From Pseudomonadaceae bacterium (GTDB lineage: Bacteria > Pseudomonadota > Gammaproteobacteria > Pseudomonadales > Azotimanducaceae), in contig JANSXA010000003.1 in the NCBI GenBank assembly GCA_024743175.1, positions 124,001 through 188,000 of the forward strand: a stretch of DNA of 64,000 bases, given 5' to 3'. The notes below the pieces were generated by a model, which saw only the letters and a list, made by a program, of their open reading frames with translations, was not told the DNA's origin and searched no databases. Position 1 is the stretch's first letter, and each line of letters opens with the position of its first letter. Below are positions 19,076-26,915 of the stretch, in pieces. The translations under genes and the position numbers were made by a program.

Positions 19076-19438
19076 TTAACGATAACGCACTTGTAACGGG
19101 ATGTGTTTGCCGGGGTTGTAACTGAGTTTTTCGGTGTAGGTTCTGCCGTCCCAGGTATAGGTCACGGCAAAAGATGTTGTGCCGGACCGATCTGCTGGGC
19201 ACCGATTGTCAAAATCCCAGCGCAGCTGTTCGATAAGTCCCTGAGAATGCGACGGTTTGGCTTTGAGAGAACATTGCGTGAGTGGCTGATGCAGCGGCTC
19301 AACCTTGAGTACCTGAGCGTAGACCGTTTCAGTGACTGTTGTTGGTGGTGCGGCAGAAGCAACTGTCGCGGCGGCCAGCGTGAAGCTGGCCAGCAGAAAA
19401 GTCAGCGCTGCGATACGAATTGAAACTGTTGGCATCAT
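19076..19438 (-). CDS. small secreted protein, UmoD-like C-terminal motif (last gene of envelope operon)
   Basis: A 120-residue periplasmic protein with a signal peptide (about 1-30, ending ATVASAA). It has ETVYAQVLKVEPL near the start and a C-terminal AVTYTWDGRTYTEKLSYNPG-type block ending IPLQVRYR. That pattern (YxVxYxYxGxxYT...PGxxIPV) resembles the C-terminal region found with glycine-zipper/UmoD envelope proteins. The protein at 24831-25223, the first gene of the same operon, has the same two blocks. The start codon overlaps the stop of the lytic transglycosylase gene (ATGA), so translation is probably coupled. Function unknown. Confidence 0.78.
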   Translation of the reverse strand: MMPTVSIRIAALTFLLASFTLAAATVASAAPPTTVTETVYAQVLKVEPLHQPLTQCSLKAKPSHSQGLIEQLRWDFDNRCPADRSGTTSFAVTYTWDGRTYTEKLSYNPGKHIPLQVRYR

Positions 19439-20160
19439 GGCAGCGCCCAACCCATATTGCGCAGCATCACGTGATCCTGCACGGTGAGGCCTGCATTGCC
19501 AACGTTCAGTACCACCGCATACCCTCCGTTTGGCCTTTGGGTTCTGACAACATCTACCGTTGCACCTTGAATATCTGCGTTCAAATGTGCTGCCAGACGG
19601 TCAGCTCTTATGCGTGAGTCAAAGACCACAAGGTTCTGGTGGCTCTTCGGCTGCAGGGCTTCAGGCACCAGACCTTTCTTGATGCGGCTCTGTTTGGACA
19701 GCACCTTTGCGGCGTAACGTTTGGCCCCATCGGGCAGGGTTTCACTGCCACTGATACGCGTTGGCCCATAGTTGTACGCAGCCAGCGCCGTTTGCGTATC
19801 CTTGTTATAGGTATGCAACAGCTCATTCAGATATTTTGCTCCCAGGCTAATGTTCAAACAGGGGTTATACAATTCGCCAAGCCGTTTAACGCCCAGATGT
19901 TTAGCAGTGCCTGGCCATTGGATCTGCATGATGCCATGCGCGTTGGCGCTCGACACCGCGTCGGCATCCCAGTTGCTTTCTGTTGCAGCGACCGCCAGCA
20001 ACAATTCCAGCGGCACTTTGTGCATCGCTGCTGACACTTCAAAACAGGACTGATAGGGGTAGCGCTGTGACGCCTTGGCCAGCGAAAACTGGGGGAGCGT
20101 CAAAATGGCGAAGAGGCACATACCTGTGATTGTCTGGCGTGTTGTATAACCTGGCATCAT
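19435..20160 (-). CDS. lytic transglycosylase, SLT domain
   Basis: A 241-residue exported murein hydrolase. After a signal peptide (about 1-30), the goose-lysozyme-like SLT domain begins: ATESNWDADAVS contains the catalytic Glu61, and HGIMQIQ, NISLGAKYLNELL and ALAAYNYGP are the standard SLT motifs. It would cleave peptidoglycan glycan strands with 1,6-anhydro-product formation. Its ATG overlaps the stop of the SPOR-like gene, and its stop overlaps the next start, each by ATGA. In this operon it is the evident enzymatic output, next to a SPOR-like protein and a proton-channel pair. Confidence 0.9.
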   Translation of the reverse strand: MMPGYTTRQTITGMCLFAILTLPQFSLAKASQRYPYQSCFEVSAAMHKVPLELLLAVAATESNWDADAVSSANAHGIMQIQWPGTAKHLGVKRLGELYNPCLNISLGAKYLNELLHTYNKDTQTALAAYNYGPTRISGSETLPDGAKRYAAKVLSKQSRIKKGLVPEALQPKSHQNLVVFDSRIRADRLAAHLNADIQGATVDVVRTQRPNGGYAVVLNVGNAGLTVQDHVMLRNMGWALP

Positions 20161-20708
20161 TGCGTTCCGGTAAACATCTTAACCTTTGTTGCTAACACCT
20201 GAGCCTGTTCGAGGCTGGTGTAGCGGTATGACACCTGATATCGGGCGGGTCCCAGCCTGGTCACTTCAAAGGGGTGATTGATATTCTGCGACAGGTAGTT
20301 GGCAAAACCGCTGGCTGAGGCTTCGCTATGAAATACCGTCCACACCGGCTGGCTTTGTTGCGTGGGCTGTGCTGTTTGCGCTGATTGTTCTCTTGGTTCT
20401 CTTGGTTCTCTTGGTTCTGTTGGTTCTGTTGGTTCTCTTGGTTCTGTTGGTCCCGCTGGTCTCGTTGGTTCCACTGGTGCGGCTGGATCTGACTCTGCAG
20501 CTGCACCTGTCAAGGCTGCCTGTGCCTGTGCCAGTTCCGGCTCTGCGAGACGCGCTCCAGATCCAGCCGCTTCCGGCAGTACATTGCCCGCTGGCACTGG
20601 CTGCGCAACAGAGCGTTCCGCAGTGCTGACGTTCTGTACAGAAGACCAATACCAGACCCCTGAAAAAGTTACCGCCACTCCGAAAATCAGACCCAGAACA
20701 AATCTCAT
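20157..20708 (-). CDS. single-pass membrane protein with Pro/Glu repeats and SPOR-like C-terminus
   Basis: A 183-residue protein. It has an N-terminal membrane anchor (residues 2-20, RFVLGLIFGVAVTFSGVWYW), a periplasmic low-complexity linker built of EPR/EPT tripeptides, and about 55 C-terminal residues (VWTVFHSEASASGFANYLSQ, then ARYQVSYRYTSLEQAQ) that look like a SPOR fold, the domain that binds denuded peptidoglycan. The ATG at 20708 has an excellent AGGAGG site and overlaps the previous stop (ATGA). The linker is encoded by a 9-base tandem repeat, so repeat-number changes would keep the frame. The SPOR assignment rests on pattern only. Confidence 0.72.
   Translation of the reverse strand: MRFVLGLIFGVAVTFSGVWYWSSVQNVSTAERSVAQPVPAGNVLPEAAGSGARLAEPELAQAQAALTGAAAESDPAAPVEPTRPAGPTEPREPTEPTEPREPREPREQSAQTAQPTQQSQPVWTVFHSEASASGFANYLSQNINHPFEVTRLGPARYQVSYRYTSLEQAQVLATKVKMFTGTQ
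20388..20468. repeat. 9-base tandem repeat coding for the EPR/EPT linker
   Basis: Nine units of a 9-base repeat, seven nearly identical (TTCTCTTGG or TTCTGTTGG) and two diverged. They lie in frame inside the SPOR-like gene and encode the Glu-Pro-Arg/Thr tripeptides. Each copy gained or lost changes the linker by three residues without breaking the frame. Confidence 0.9.
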
Positions 20709-22108
20709 CGTACCTCCTGTATTTCGCGAAGCCTGCCGCTGATTTTCTGTAAGTGCAGACTCTGCCAATCGAATCCATCGTGAACAGCCATGGACTGACT
20801 TGCAGAAGTGAGCCAGCTACTGGCCCGAACGTTGCTACGGTGGCACGCGCCGGGTGCTGCCTGAATGGTTTTTTGCAATTTGACGAAAGCCCGCTTATCC
20901 CTGCTGGCAATGGCGTAAACACCCGTTGTTAGAAGGCTGTGTGTGGGCAGACTGATCTGATATCGCAGTTTTCCACGCTGTCTGATTCGGGCAGTTGTGT
21001 CACAACTTGCCGGTTTGAGTTTTCGATTGTGAGTTCTGAATAACATCACGTAAGCGTCAGCTTCCAGTTCAACGGTCACTTCCACACACTCGGATTTTCT
21101 ACTGGTACAACCTCTGCTGCGTCTCCAGGACAGGTGCTGTAACAGAGGCGAGTTCACAACTGCAGCAGGCAATGTTTCTCTATCAGGCGGTTCGTTCACT
21201 TGTTCATCAGCTCGAATTCTCGCTGTATCGCTGGGTAAGGCAGAGCGCTCCAGGGTACTTTCGATATAGCTGCTGGCTACAATTTGAGGGGAATTTGGCG
21301 CACCCACCTGTGACAGCAGAATGACCCACTGAGGTGGCAGCTGCGAAGATGGCTGTTCCTGTCGGAGTTCCATCAACCAGGCGGCTTCGCCACGTTTTGT
21401 GGTGAAAATCCACTGCGGGCGTTTGCCCAGCTTCTGGCGCACCTCGCGGATGATGTTTGCTGCGGACAGTTGCATGTCAGTTGGATAGTCTTTGCGCAGA
21501 TAGATCAGTCCATCCACGCCTGCGGGTAAAGTACATTGGATCTGCTGCAGCAGATGACTTACCGTTTGAGCCTGCTGGTGGGGAGCGTATGGCGCTGCTG
21601 CAGATCCGTTGGCGACCCTGTCAGCCGGGTGCTCTAACAGTCGAAGCTGGTCGCGGGACAATTTCCCCCGCCAGCGGTAGCTGATGCCGCTCACCCATAC
21701 ACCCTGATCGTAATCCAATAACTTGATCTGCACCGTATGTGCGTTGCTGTTTGCAGCACTGATCGCAATACCAATGATGTATTGAGCGCTGTGCTCAGAG
21801 CGCAGGCACTTTCTGCTGCTGGTGGCCGAGATAATGTTGTTGCGACCCGCAGACAGAATGCTATGCGCCAGTGCCTGTTCGATATCCTGGTAAAGCTGAT
21901 TTTTTGCCGGGACTAACTGATTCAGATGTGCAGGTGAAAAGGCAACATTTGAGCCTTTGAATTTTGGGTGTTGGGACAGCTTCTTCGCCAGCGCAGGTGC
22001 TGCCTCACCTTGCAGCCAACGGTTAAACTCTGTGTTGTTACTGCTGGGTGCAGACCAGGTGTGGCTGCAGGCCAGAATCATTATGATGAAACTACCCAGC
22101 CTCAACAT
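20705..22108 (-). CDS. exported protein with DUF4384-like C-terminal region
   Basis: A 467-residue secreted protein that I cannot assign to a characterised family. It has a signal peptide (MLRLGSFIIMILACSHTWSA), then a region with EFNRWLQGEAAPALAKKL and YIIGIAISAANSNAHTVQIKL that resembles LPP20/CsgG-like envelope proteins. The C-terminal VEVTVELEADAYVMLFRTHN is like DUF4384. The ATG at 22108 is preferred, with AGGTG before it; ATGs at 22123 and 22132 are also possible and overlap more of the ExbD-like gene. It overlaps both neighbours in the operon. A periplasmic or outer-membrane structural role is a guess from context. Confidence 0.7.
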   Translation of the reverse strand: MLRLGSFIIMILACSHTWSAPSSNNTEFNRWLQGEAAPALAKKLSQHPKFKGSNVAFSPAHLNQLVPAKNQLYQDIEQALAHSILSAGRNNIISATSSRKCLRSEHSAQYIIGIAISAANSNAHTVQIKLLDYDQGVWVSGISYRWRGKLSRDQLRLLEHPADRVANGSAAAPYAPHQQAQTVSHLLQQIQCTLPAGVDGLIYLRKDYPTDMQLSAANIIREVRQKLGKRPQWIFTTKRGEAAWLMELRQEQPSSQLPPQWVILLSQVGAPNSPQIVASSYIESTLERSALPSDTARIRADEQVNEPPDRETLPAAVVNSPLLQHLSWRRSRGCTSRKSECVEVTVELEADAYVMLFRTHNRKLKPASCDTTARIRQRGKLRYQISLPTHSLLTTGVYAIASRDKRAFVKLQKTIQAAPGACHRSNVRASSWLTSASQSMAVHDGFDWQSLHLQKISGRLREIQEVR

Positions 22109-22745
22109 GTTGCACCTGTTCATATCGATCAATGTGAAGTTGTCCGTTGACGTTTGCTTCGATGTACTGAGAAATCTGCTTCTCGATTCTCGGGCTCAGT
22201 CCCACACCCCATTGCAGGTCTGCCTTTTCCTGCAGGTCAGCAGCTTCAAGGACATGTGACGGAATGGTTTGTTTATCTATTTCGTAAAACTGTTGCGGCG
22301 GCTTCGTGCTGTGAAAAGAATAGGTATCAGACGTGGTTAAAAAGGATCGTCCTGCGTAGGCATATAAAGTAATACGGCCTTTGCTGATCAGTCGCATGAA
22401 GTCTGCTTCGCTGGCGAACGCCAGAGTTAAACCCTTGGTAGTGTCACTTGGTGCAGCAGGTGGCTCAGGTTCAGGTTCTTGTGTTGGTGTTGGTGTTGGT
22501 GTTGGTGTTGGTTCAGGTTCAGGTTCCGGTTCTGGCACAGGTTCAGGTTGGCGCTCTGGTTCCGGTCGCGGATCTGACAGGACGTAAACCGCTGATTGTT
22601 GTGGTTCAATAACTTTCTCGACCCCCGGACTGTTGCGCACCATCGCCAGGACAGCAATCAGACAGAAGGCAACAATGGCCATGAAACGCATCACATCGGC
22701 CTGCAGGCTGTCTTCCTCCATATGCGCTAATCGGCGCCTCCTCAC
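22092..22745 (-). CDS. ExbD/TolR/MotB-like single-pass protein
   Basis: A protein of 217 residues. A short cytoplasmic N-terminus leads into one transmembrane helix, QADVMRFMAIVAFCLIAVLA, whose Asp17 sits exactly where ExbD, TolR and MotB carry the proton-conducting Asp. A long Pro/Glu/Thr linker follows (PEPEPEPTPTPTPT), then a periplasmic domain of about 110 residues that is not an OmpA domain. GTG at 22745 overlaps the stop of the ExbB-like gene (GTGA); ATG at 22721 is an alternative that keeps the Asp. With that gene it should form an ion-driven inner-membrane motor or channel. Confidence 0.78.
   Translation of the reverse strand: MRRRRLAHMEEDSLQADVMRFMAIVAFCLIAVLAMVRNSPGVEKVIEPQQSAVYVLSDPRPEPERQPEPVPEPEPEPEPTPTPTPTPTQEPEPEPPAAPSDTTKGLTLAFASEADFMRLISKGRITLYAYAGRSFLTTSDTYSFHSTKPPQQFYEIDKQTIPSHVLEAADLQEKADLQWGVGLSPRIEKQISQYIEANVNGQLHIDRYEQVQHVEAG
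22483..22512. repeat. 6-base tandem repeat coding for Pro-Thr linker
   Basis: Five exact copies of GTTGGT in frame inside the ExbD-like gene, encoding alternating Pro and Thr on the minus strand. A related GGTTCA/GGTTCC repeat follows and encodes Pro-Glu. It makes a stiff periplasmic linker whose length could vary without a frameshift. Confidence 0.88.
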
Positions 22746-23383
22746 AGCTGGGATCCGGGCAGGCGCGTGACGTTGGGGTTGGCTTGGGGGTCAGGCTGGA
22801 GCCGTTGTTCGATGCGCTGTGTTGCTGCAACCAGCTCCGCAATGTCCCGGCGCTCCAGTTGGTCATAGTAGTGTTGTAACATCGAGCCCAGAGTGATGGT
22901 CTTGCACAGGCGCATCAGATAACCGCCAACGGCACCAACAATAGTTGTGGTCAGTGCAAGCAGGATGCCGCCATCCACCAGCTTTCGCAGCACGTTGTCT
23001 GCGCTGTCGGCCAAAGCCATGTCAGGCTCACCCAGCGCGTATTGCAGAGCTGCGCGCATTCCTACAGCTGTCCAGACCACGCCAATACCAATGAACACCT
23101 GTGTCCAGACGTCTGACATCTGATCCAACGCGGAGATTTTTAGCGTCTCCTTCAGCTCACTGCCATTGTTGGACAGTAAGCCCTTGAGCCTGATCAGCGT
23201 GAAGATAAAAGCCAGCGCAACCGCTGCAAACAACCAGACTGAAAAGCCGAGGTTCAGCTGCAGCCAGTTGCTTGCAGTACTGATACCAGATGTAGAAATG
23301 CGGTCCTGGCCGTAAAGGGCAAGCCCGGTGAGGCCCATGCCTACCCCAGTGCCGTAACAGAACTGCTGCAGACCGCTTTGCAC
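22742..23383 (-). CDS. MotA/TolQ/ExbB-family proton channel protein
   Basis: A 213-residue inner-membrane protein. Hydrophobic segments lie at about 41-64, 93-115 and 136-160, with a possible further one at the N-terminus. The paired motifs GVVWTAVGMRAALQYAL and DGGILLALTTTIVGAVGGYL match the two pore helices of TolQ/ExbB/MotA (GTVxGM and the Thr-Thr of ALxTTxxG). It is therefore probably the channel ring of an Exb/Tol/Mot-type complex with the ExbD-like protein encoded next. It starts at GTG 23383, one base after the upstream lipoprotein stop. tonB, tolA, tolB and pal are not adjacent, so its force is probably used by the operon's own periplasmic proteins. Confidence 0.82.
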   Translation of the reverse strand: MQSGLQQFCYGTGVGMGLTGLALYGQDRISTSGISTASNWLQLNLGFSVWLFAAVALAFIFTLIRLKGLLSNNGSELKETLKISALDQMSDVWTQVFIGIGVVWTAVGMRAALQYALGEPDMALADSADNVLRKLVDGGILLALTTTIVGAVGGYLMRLCKTITLGSMLQHYYDQLERRDIAELVAATQRIEQRLQPDPQANPNVTRLPGSQL

Positions 23384-23384
23384 C

Positions 23385-23939
23385 TTAGCGTACGCCTACC
23401 GCCTCTGGATTGCCCGCTGCACAGGCGCGACAGGTGGCTTCCAGTACCAGGTCAGCTTCCTTGAGCAGGTGGTCTGCGCGATAGTAGGCAGATTTATCGT
23501 CGCTTGCCTTCAACAGGCCCACCTGTTTATCACGCAACTCATTGCGCATGTTCGACATGACTTCAGCCTGTACCGGGCACGCCTGAGCACAGGTGTTGTA
23601 GTCGCCGCTCAGGGAAACAAACTTAACGTTGAAGTAGCGGTTGTAGTACTCGCGTGCCTGACGTTGACTGATGACGCCCATCTCGTTGACCCGCAGCAGA
23701 TGGTCGCTGAAGCGCACTTTGTTTTCACTGTCCGGGTTTTCTTCAGCCATGGATAACAGCTGCTGAAAGTAACTGTCGAACTGGTATTCACAGCCACTGG
23801 CCAGTCGCTGTTCAACCTCGCTGATGGCTCGATCAAGGTTGCCGGGCAATGCCAGTGAGCAGTGGCTGCTGACGTTGGTTGTGGTGCAGCCGGCGGCGGC
23901 TGTAAGTAGTAACAGGCCTAAAAGCGTTATACGTATCAT
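23385..23939 (-). CDS. Cys-rich lipoprotein of unknown function
   Basis: A 184-residue lipoprotein. The signal peptide ends in TAAAGC, a plausible lipobox with Cys18. The mature part is largely helical and has several cysteines (SHCSL, SGCEY, NTCAQACPVQ and the C-terminal TCRACAAG), which could form disulfides in the periplasm. I do not recognise the family. A GGAGAT site precedes the ATG. It lies 14 bases after the coiled-coil gene and 1 base before the ExbB-like gene, inside the same operon, so it is probably a structural partner of the envelope complex. Confidence 0.72.
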   Translation of the reverse strand: MIRITLLGLLLLTAAAGCTTTNVSSHCSLALPGNLDRAISEVEQRLASGCEYQFDSYFQQLLSMAEENPDSENKVRFSDHLLRVNEMGVISQRQAREYYNRYFNVKFVSLSGDYNTCAQACPVQAEVMSNMRNELRDKQVGLLKASDDKSAYYRADHLLKEADLVLEATCRACAAGNPEAVGVR

Positions 23940-23953
23940 TTGTTTATCTCCGA

Positions 23954-24760
23954 CTACATTTCTAGCGGACTGACAAATTCTGTCTGTCCAATTTCGTAAG
24001 GGGGCGATGCGATAGGTGTAGCGTTTGAAGACTCTCCGAAGAGAATTTCTTTTACGCCGCCAACAACCGCGGACATTTCCGGGGTAATCAAACCGAAGGA
24101 CTGATTGAGCTGTTCCATCAGAGCTGCGCGACCGATTTCCTGCTGGGTTGCAGAGATCAGCACCGAGGCCTCTTCCATATCCAGGTAGATGTCTGCGGCA
24201 ACTACCGCCAGCGATTTGCTGGGACCGTTTTTGTGCGTCGCCACCAGGTCGTAGTATTGTTTAAATCGATCTGACAGGCGCACACCGGATCTACCCCGCA
24301 ATGCTGGTCGATCGGTGCGCCCCGTTGCCGTCTGCTGGCCGAGTAATTGCTCCTGCAGGGTGGTTGGCGTAGTCCGCTGTCCCAGTTCCTGGCGCAATCT
24401 TTTTTCCAGGCTGCTGCGCGTATTGTTTACCGCTCGTTCCATCTCCGGCAGGCGCTCGCCCATTGCATTAAGCATTTCCAGGTAAGTTTCGCCGAGCTGT
24501 TTAGCCATGCGTGTACAACCCTGATCGCCATCAGCACCGTCGCACAGGCTTTCGCTATATAGTTTCTGCTGCATGTCGAGTCTGGCAATTATCTCCTGGA
24601 GGTTATTTTCCATCTCGGCGGCGACACTGCTTGTCTCCCTGATGTCTTCCAGAACCGTGGTTGGGAAAAGTTTTATGACGGGCCCTGTGGGAGCGGCTGA
24701 AGCTGCTGTGCAGCTTAGAATGGCTGTCAGTAACAGGCTGGCGAGTAGGCGGCTGTTCAT
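23954..24760 (-). CDS. secreted helical/coiled-coil protein of unknown function
   Basis: A 268-residue exported protein with a signal peptide (MNSRLLASLLLTAILSCTAASAA). Long helical stretches follow, for example TSSVAAEMENNLQEIIARLD and LPEMERAVNNTRSSLEKRLR, likely coiled coils, with one Cys pair (SLCDGADGDQGC). The ATG at 24760 has a GGAGG site; the longer frame from 24829 lacks one and gives no signal peptide at its start. No family is recognised. The helical form and place in the operon suggest a periplasmic scaffold or stalk, but this is inference. Confidence 0.72.
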   Translation of the reverse strand: MNSRLLASLLLTAILSCTAASAAPTGPVIKLFPTTVLEDIRETSSVAAEMENNLQEIIARLDMQQKLYSESLCDGADGDQGCTRMAKQLGETYLEMLNAMGERLPEMERAVNNTRSSLEKRLRQELGQRTTPTTLQEQLLGQQTATGRTDRPALRGRSGVRLSDRFKQYYDLVATHKNGPSKSLAVVAADIYLDMEEASVLISATQQEIGRAALMEQLNQSFGLITPEMSAVVGGVKEILFGESSNATPIASPPYEIGQTEFVSPLEM

Positions 24761-24830
24761 TGGTGTCCTCCGATAATGATGTCTGACCATAGAGTTATTA
24801 ATCTGAATGGGTCCTGAACGGCAGTTCAAT

Positions 24831-25223
24831 TCAATGCAAGGTGGTAATTTCTACGGTGATAGGCATGCGACTGCCCGGTTTTGTAGCTGTCGTACGCGTG
24901 AAAACGCTACCCTGATAACGCAGAGTGACTTCGTAACCGATGACTTGTTTGCGGATAACGGGTCTGTTTTCCTGGCGGCAGCGTTTGGCACGGCGCTGCG
25001 TAACCCGACGCTCGTACCCGTGCCTGCTGTAGCGTTCTATCGAAGGCAACGTCTCCCAGGTGCATCTTTTAACAGGTGTGTAAACAGTTTCCTGTGAGTA
25101 GATGGGTTTGCTGGCAACAACATCGGCAAAGCTTGGGTAGGCGGTGGGTGGCGCGGCTGCAGAAGTTGAGTCGTGAGAAATAAAGGCCGTGGTAAAAACC
25201 AACAGCCTGGTAATTTTGTGCAT
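24831..25223 (-). CDS. small secreted protein, UmoD-like C-terminal motif (first gene of envelope operon)
   Basis: A 130-residue exported protein, the first gene of the nine-gene operon. A signal peptide (about 1-22) is followed by ETVYTPVKRCTWETLP and a basic segment, then a C-terminal block GYEVTLRYQGSVFTRTTATK ending in PG-x2-MPITVEI. The two blocks match those of the last gene of the operon (19076-19438). The extra cysteines (KRCTWE, AKRCRQ) may form a disulfide. A GGAG-CAAGGG site precedes the ATG. The promoter of the operon should lie in the 82 bases between this gene and abgT. Confidence 0.75.
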   Translation of the reverse strand: MHKITRLLVFTTAFISHDSTSAAAPPTAYPSFADVVASKPIYSQETVYTPVKRCTWETLPSIERYSRHGYERRVTQRRAKRCRQENRPVIRKQVIGYEVTLRYQGSVFTRTTATKPGSRMPITVEITTLH

Positions 25224-25305
25224 GCCCTTGCTCCGAAGCTTTGTCGGAACATGATATGAGCGGCTACCTAAACCTCAGCTGAATGAGCCCGCTGGATTGT
25301 CACGA

Positions 25306-26850
25306 TTACGGGTAGACGTAAGTAGAGGCCAGTCCCAGAGGAATGCCCAGCCACCAGTAGATGAGCAGAAACACACTCCAGCCGATCAACAGCGCTGCAG
25401 AGTAGGGAAGCATCATCGCGGTGACAGTGCCGATGCCGGTGTTTTTCACCCAGCGCTGGCAATAAGCGACTACCAGCGGGAAGTAGGGCATCAGCGGCGT
25501 AATGATATTGGTGGAAGAATCTCCTACCCGGTAGGCGGCTTGTGTCAGTTCTGGTGATAACCCAACCTGCATCAGAACCGGGACAAATACAGGTGCCAGT
25601 AAAGCCCACTTACCGGACGCTGAACCAACCAGCAAGTTAACAAATGCAGTCAGGAAAATAATACCAAGCAGAGTAACTGATCCAGGCAGGGCTAACGCCT
25701 GCAGAACGTCAGCGCCCTGCACAGCCAGCAGCGCTCCGAGATTGGATTGGCTGAACGCATAGGTGAACTGCGCGCAGAAAAAGATCATGACCAGGTAATA
25801 CGCCATGGTATTCATGCTGTTGGTCATGCCTCTGATAATGTCACGATGGTTGCTCACCGTGCCTGCTACATAACCGTAAACGGTGCCAGGGATAATAAAT
25901 AACAGGAAGATCAACGGGACGATGGACTGCATGATCGGTGCGGAGAATGCGGTGATGTCGCCATTCGGTGCGCGCAGGGGCGAGCCTATCGGGTAAACGG
26001 CCCAAACCAGCAAAGCAATGCCGATGACCATAGCCGTGCTGCCAGCCCATAAGCCACGACGCTCTGCAGGCGTCAGCGGGTCCATACGGCTGGCTTCCAG
26101 ATCATCGCCGTCGACTTCTGTGCCTCTCAGCCTCGGCTCAATCACTTTGTCAGTCAGAAACCAGCCTACTGCAACGACGAACAGGCATGAAACGCTCGTG
26201 AACAACCAGTTGGACAGCGGGTTAACTTCGCGGCTGGGATCAATAATCTGAGCAGCCGACTGGGTAAACCCCTGTAACAGAGGGTCTATGCCTGACGGTA
26301 TGAAGTTGGCGCTGAAGCCGCCGGATACGCCAGCAAAGGCGCAGGCGATGCCGGCCAGCGGATGACGGCCAGCGGCATAGAAAATAATACCGCCTAACGG
26401 AATGACCAGCACATAACCTGCATCTGCTGCGGTGTGGCTGACAATTGCCACTAACAGCAACATAGGGGTCAGAAGTCTGGCGGGTGTGATTGAAAGCAGC
26501 GACTTGAGACCTGCATTAATGAAACCGGTGTGTTCAGCAACGCCTACGCCAAGCATTGCAACCAGTACCACACCCAAGGGTGCAAAGCTCGTGAAGGTAG
26601 CCACCATGGTGGCCAGGAATGTGGCCAGCGCCTCACCGCTGAGCTGATTTTCAACATTCAGCTCGCGCGCGCCATCCAGCGCCGGGACGGAAAATGTGTA
26701 TCCGGAGAACAGCAGAGACAGCAGCCATACCAGCAGCATGGCCAGAAGAAACAGCATTGCCGGATCCGGCAGGCGATTGCCTAATCGCTCGACTGCGCCG
26801 AGGAACCGAAACACCAGTGTATTGTTGGAGCTTTTGTTAACTTCGCTCAT
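25306..26850 (-). CDS. AbgT-family transporter
   Basis: A 514-residue inner-membrane transporter with about 11-13 hydrophobic segments. LGNRLPDPAMLFLLAMLLVWLLS at the N-terminus and SHTAADAGYVLVIPLGG, GVSGGFSANFIPSGIDPLLQG and VGDSSTNIITPLMPYFPLVV are family hallmarks. Members take up p-aminobenzoyl-glutamate or export sulfonamides and related folate precursors by ion coupling. No abgA/abgB peptidase is adjacent, so direction and substrate are open. It lies upstream of the envelope operon on the same strand, but the 82-base gap suggests a separate promoter for that operon. Confidence 0.9.
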   Translation of the reverse strand: MSEVNKSSNNTLVFRFLGAVERLGNRLPDPAMLFLLAMLLVWLLSLLFSGYTFSVPALDGARELNVENQLSGEALATFLATMVATFTSFAPLGVVLVAMLGVGVAEHTGFINAGLKSLLSITPARLLTPMLLLVAIVSHTAADAGYVLVIPLGGIIFYAAGRHPLAGIACAFAGVSGGFSANFIPSGIDPLLQGFTQSAAQIIDPSREVNPLSNWLFTSVSCLFVVAVGWFLTDKVIEPRLRGTEVDGDDLEASRMDPLTPAERRGLWAGSTAMVIGIALLVWAVYPIGSPLRAPNGDITAFSAPIMQSIVPLIFLLFIIPGTVYGYVAGTVSNHRDIIRGMTNSMNTMAYYLVMIFFCAQFTYAFSQSNLGALLAVQGADVLQALALPGSVTLLGIIFLTAFVNLLVGSASGKWALLAPVFVPVLMQVGLSPELTQAAYRVGDSSTNIITPLMPYFPLVVAYCQRWVKNTGIGTVTAMMLPYSAALLIGWSVFLLIYWWLGIPLGLASTYVYP

Positions 26851-26915
26851 GCGAACCTGCTGAAGATGGGAGCAGGCCGCAGATTAACCGATGTGGATAA
26901 AGATGTTTACTGGTG

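Noticed and set aside
20388-20468. Possible CRISPR array
   Set aside because: The units are 9 bases with no spacers and encode an in-frame Pro/Glu linker.
19076-25223. Zorya-type phage defence because of the MotA/ExbB-like gene
   Set aside because: No helicase, ZorC/D/E-like gene or OmpA-domain ZorB is present. The ExbD-like protein has another periplasmic domain, and the other genes are envelope proteins.
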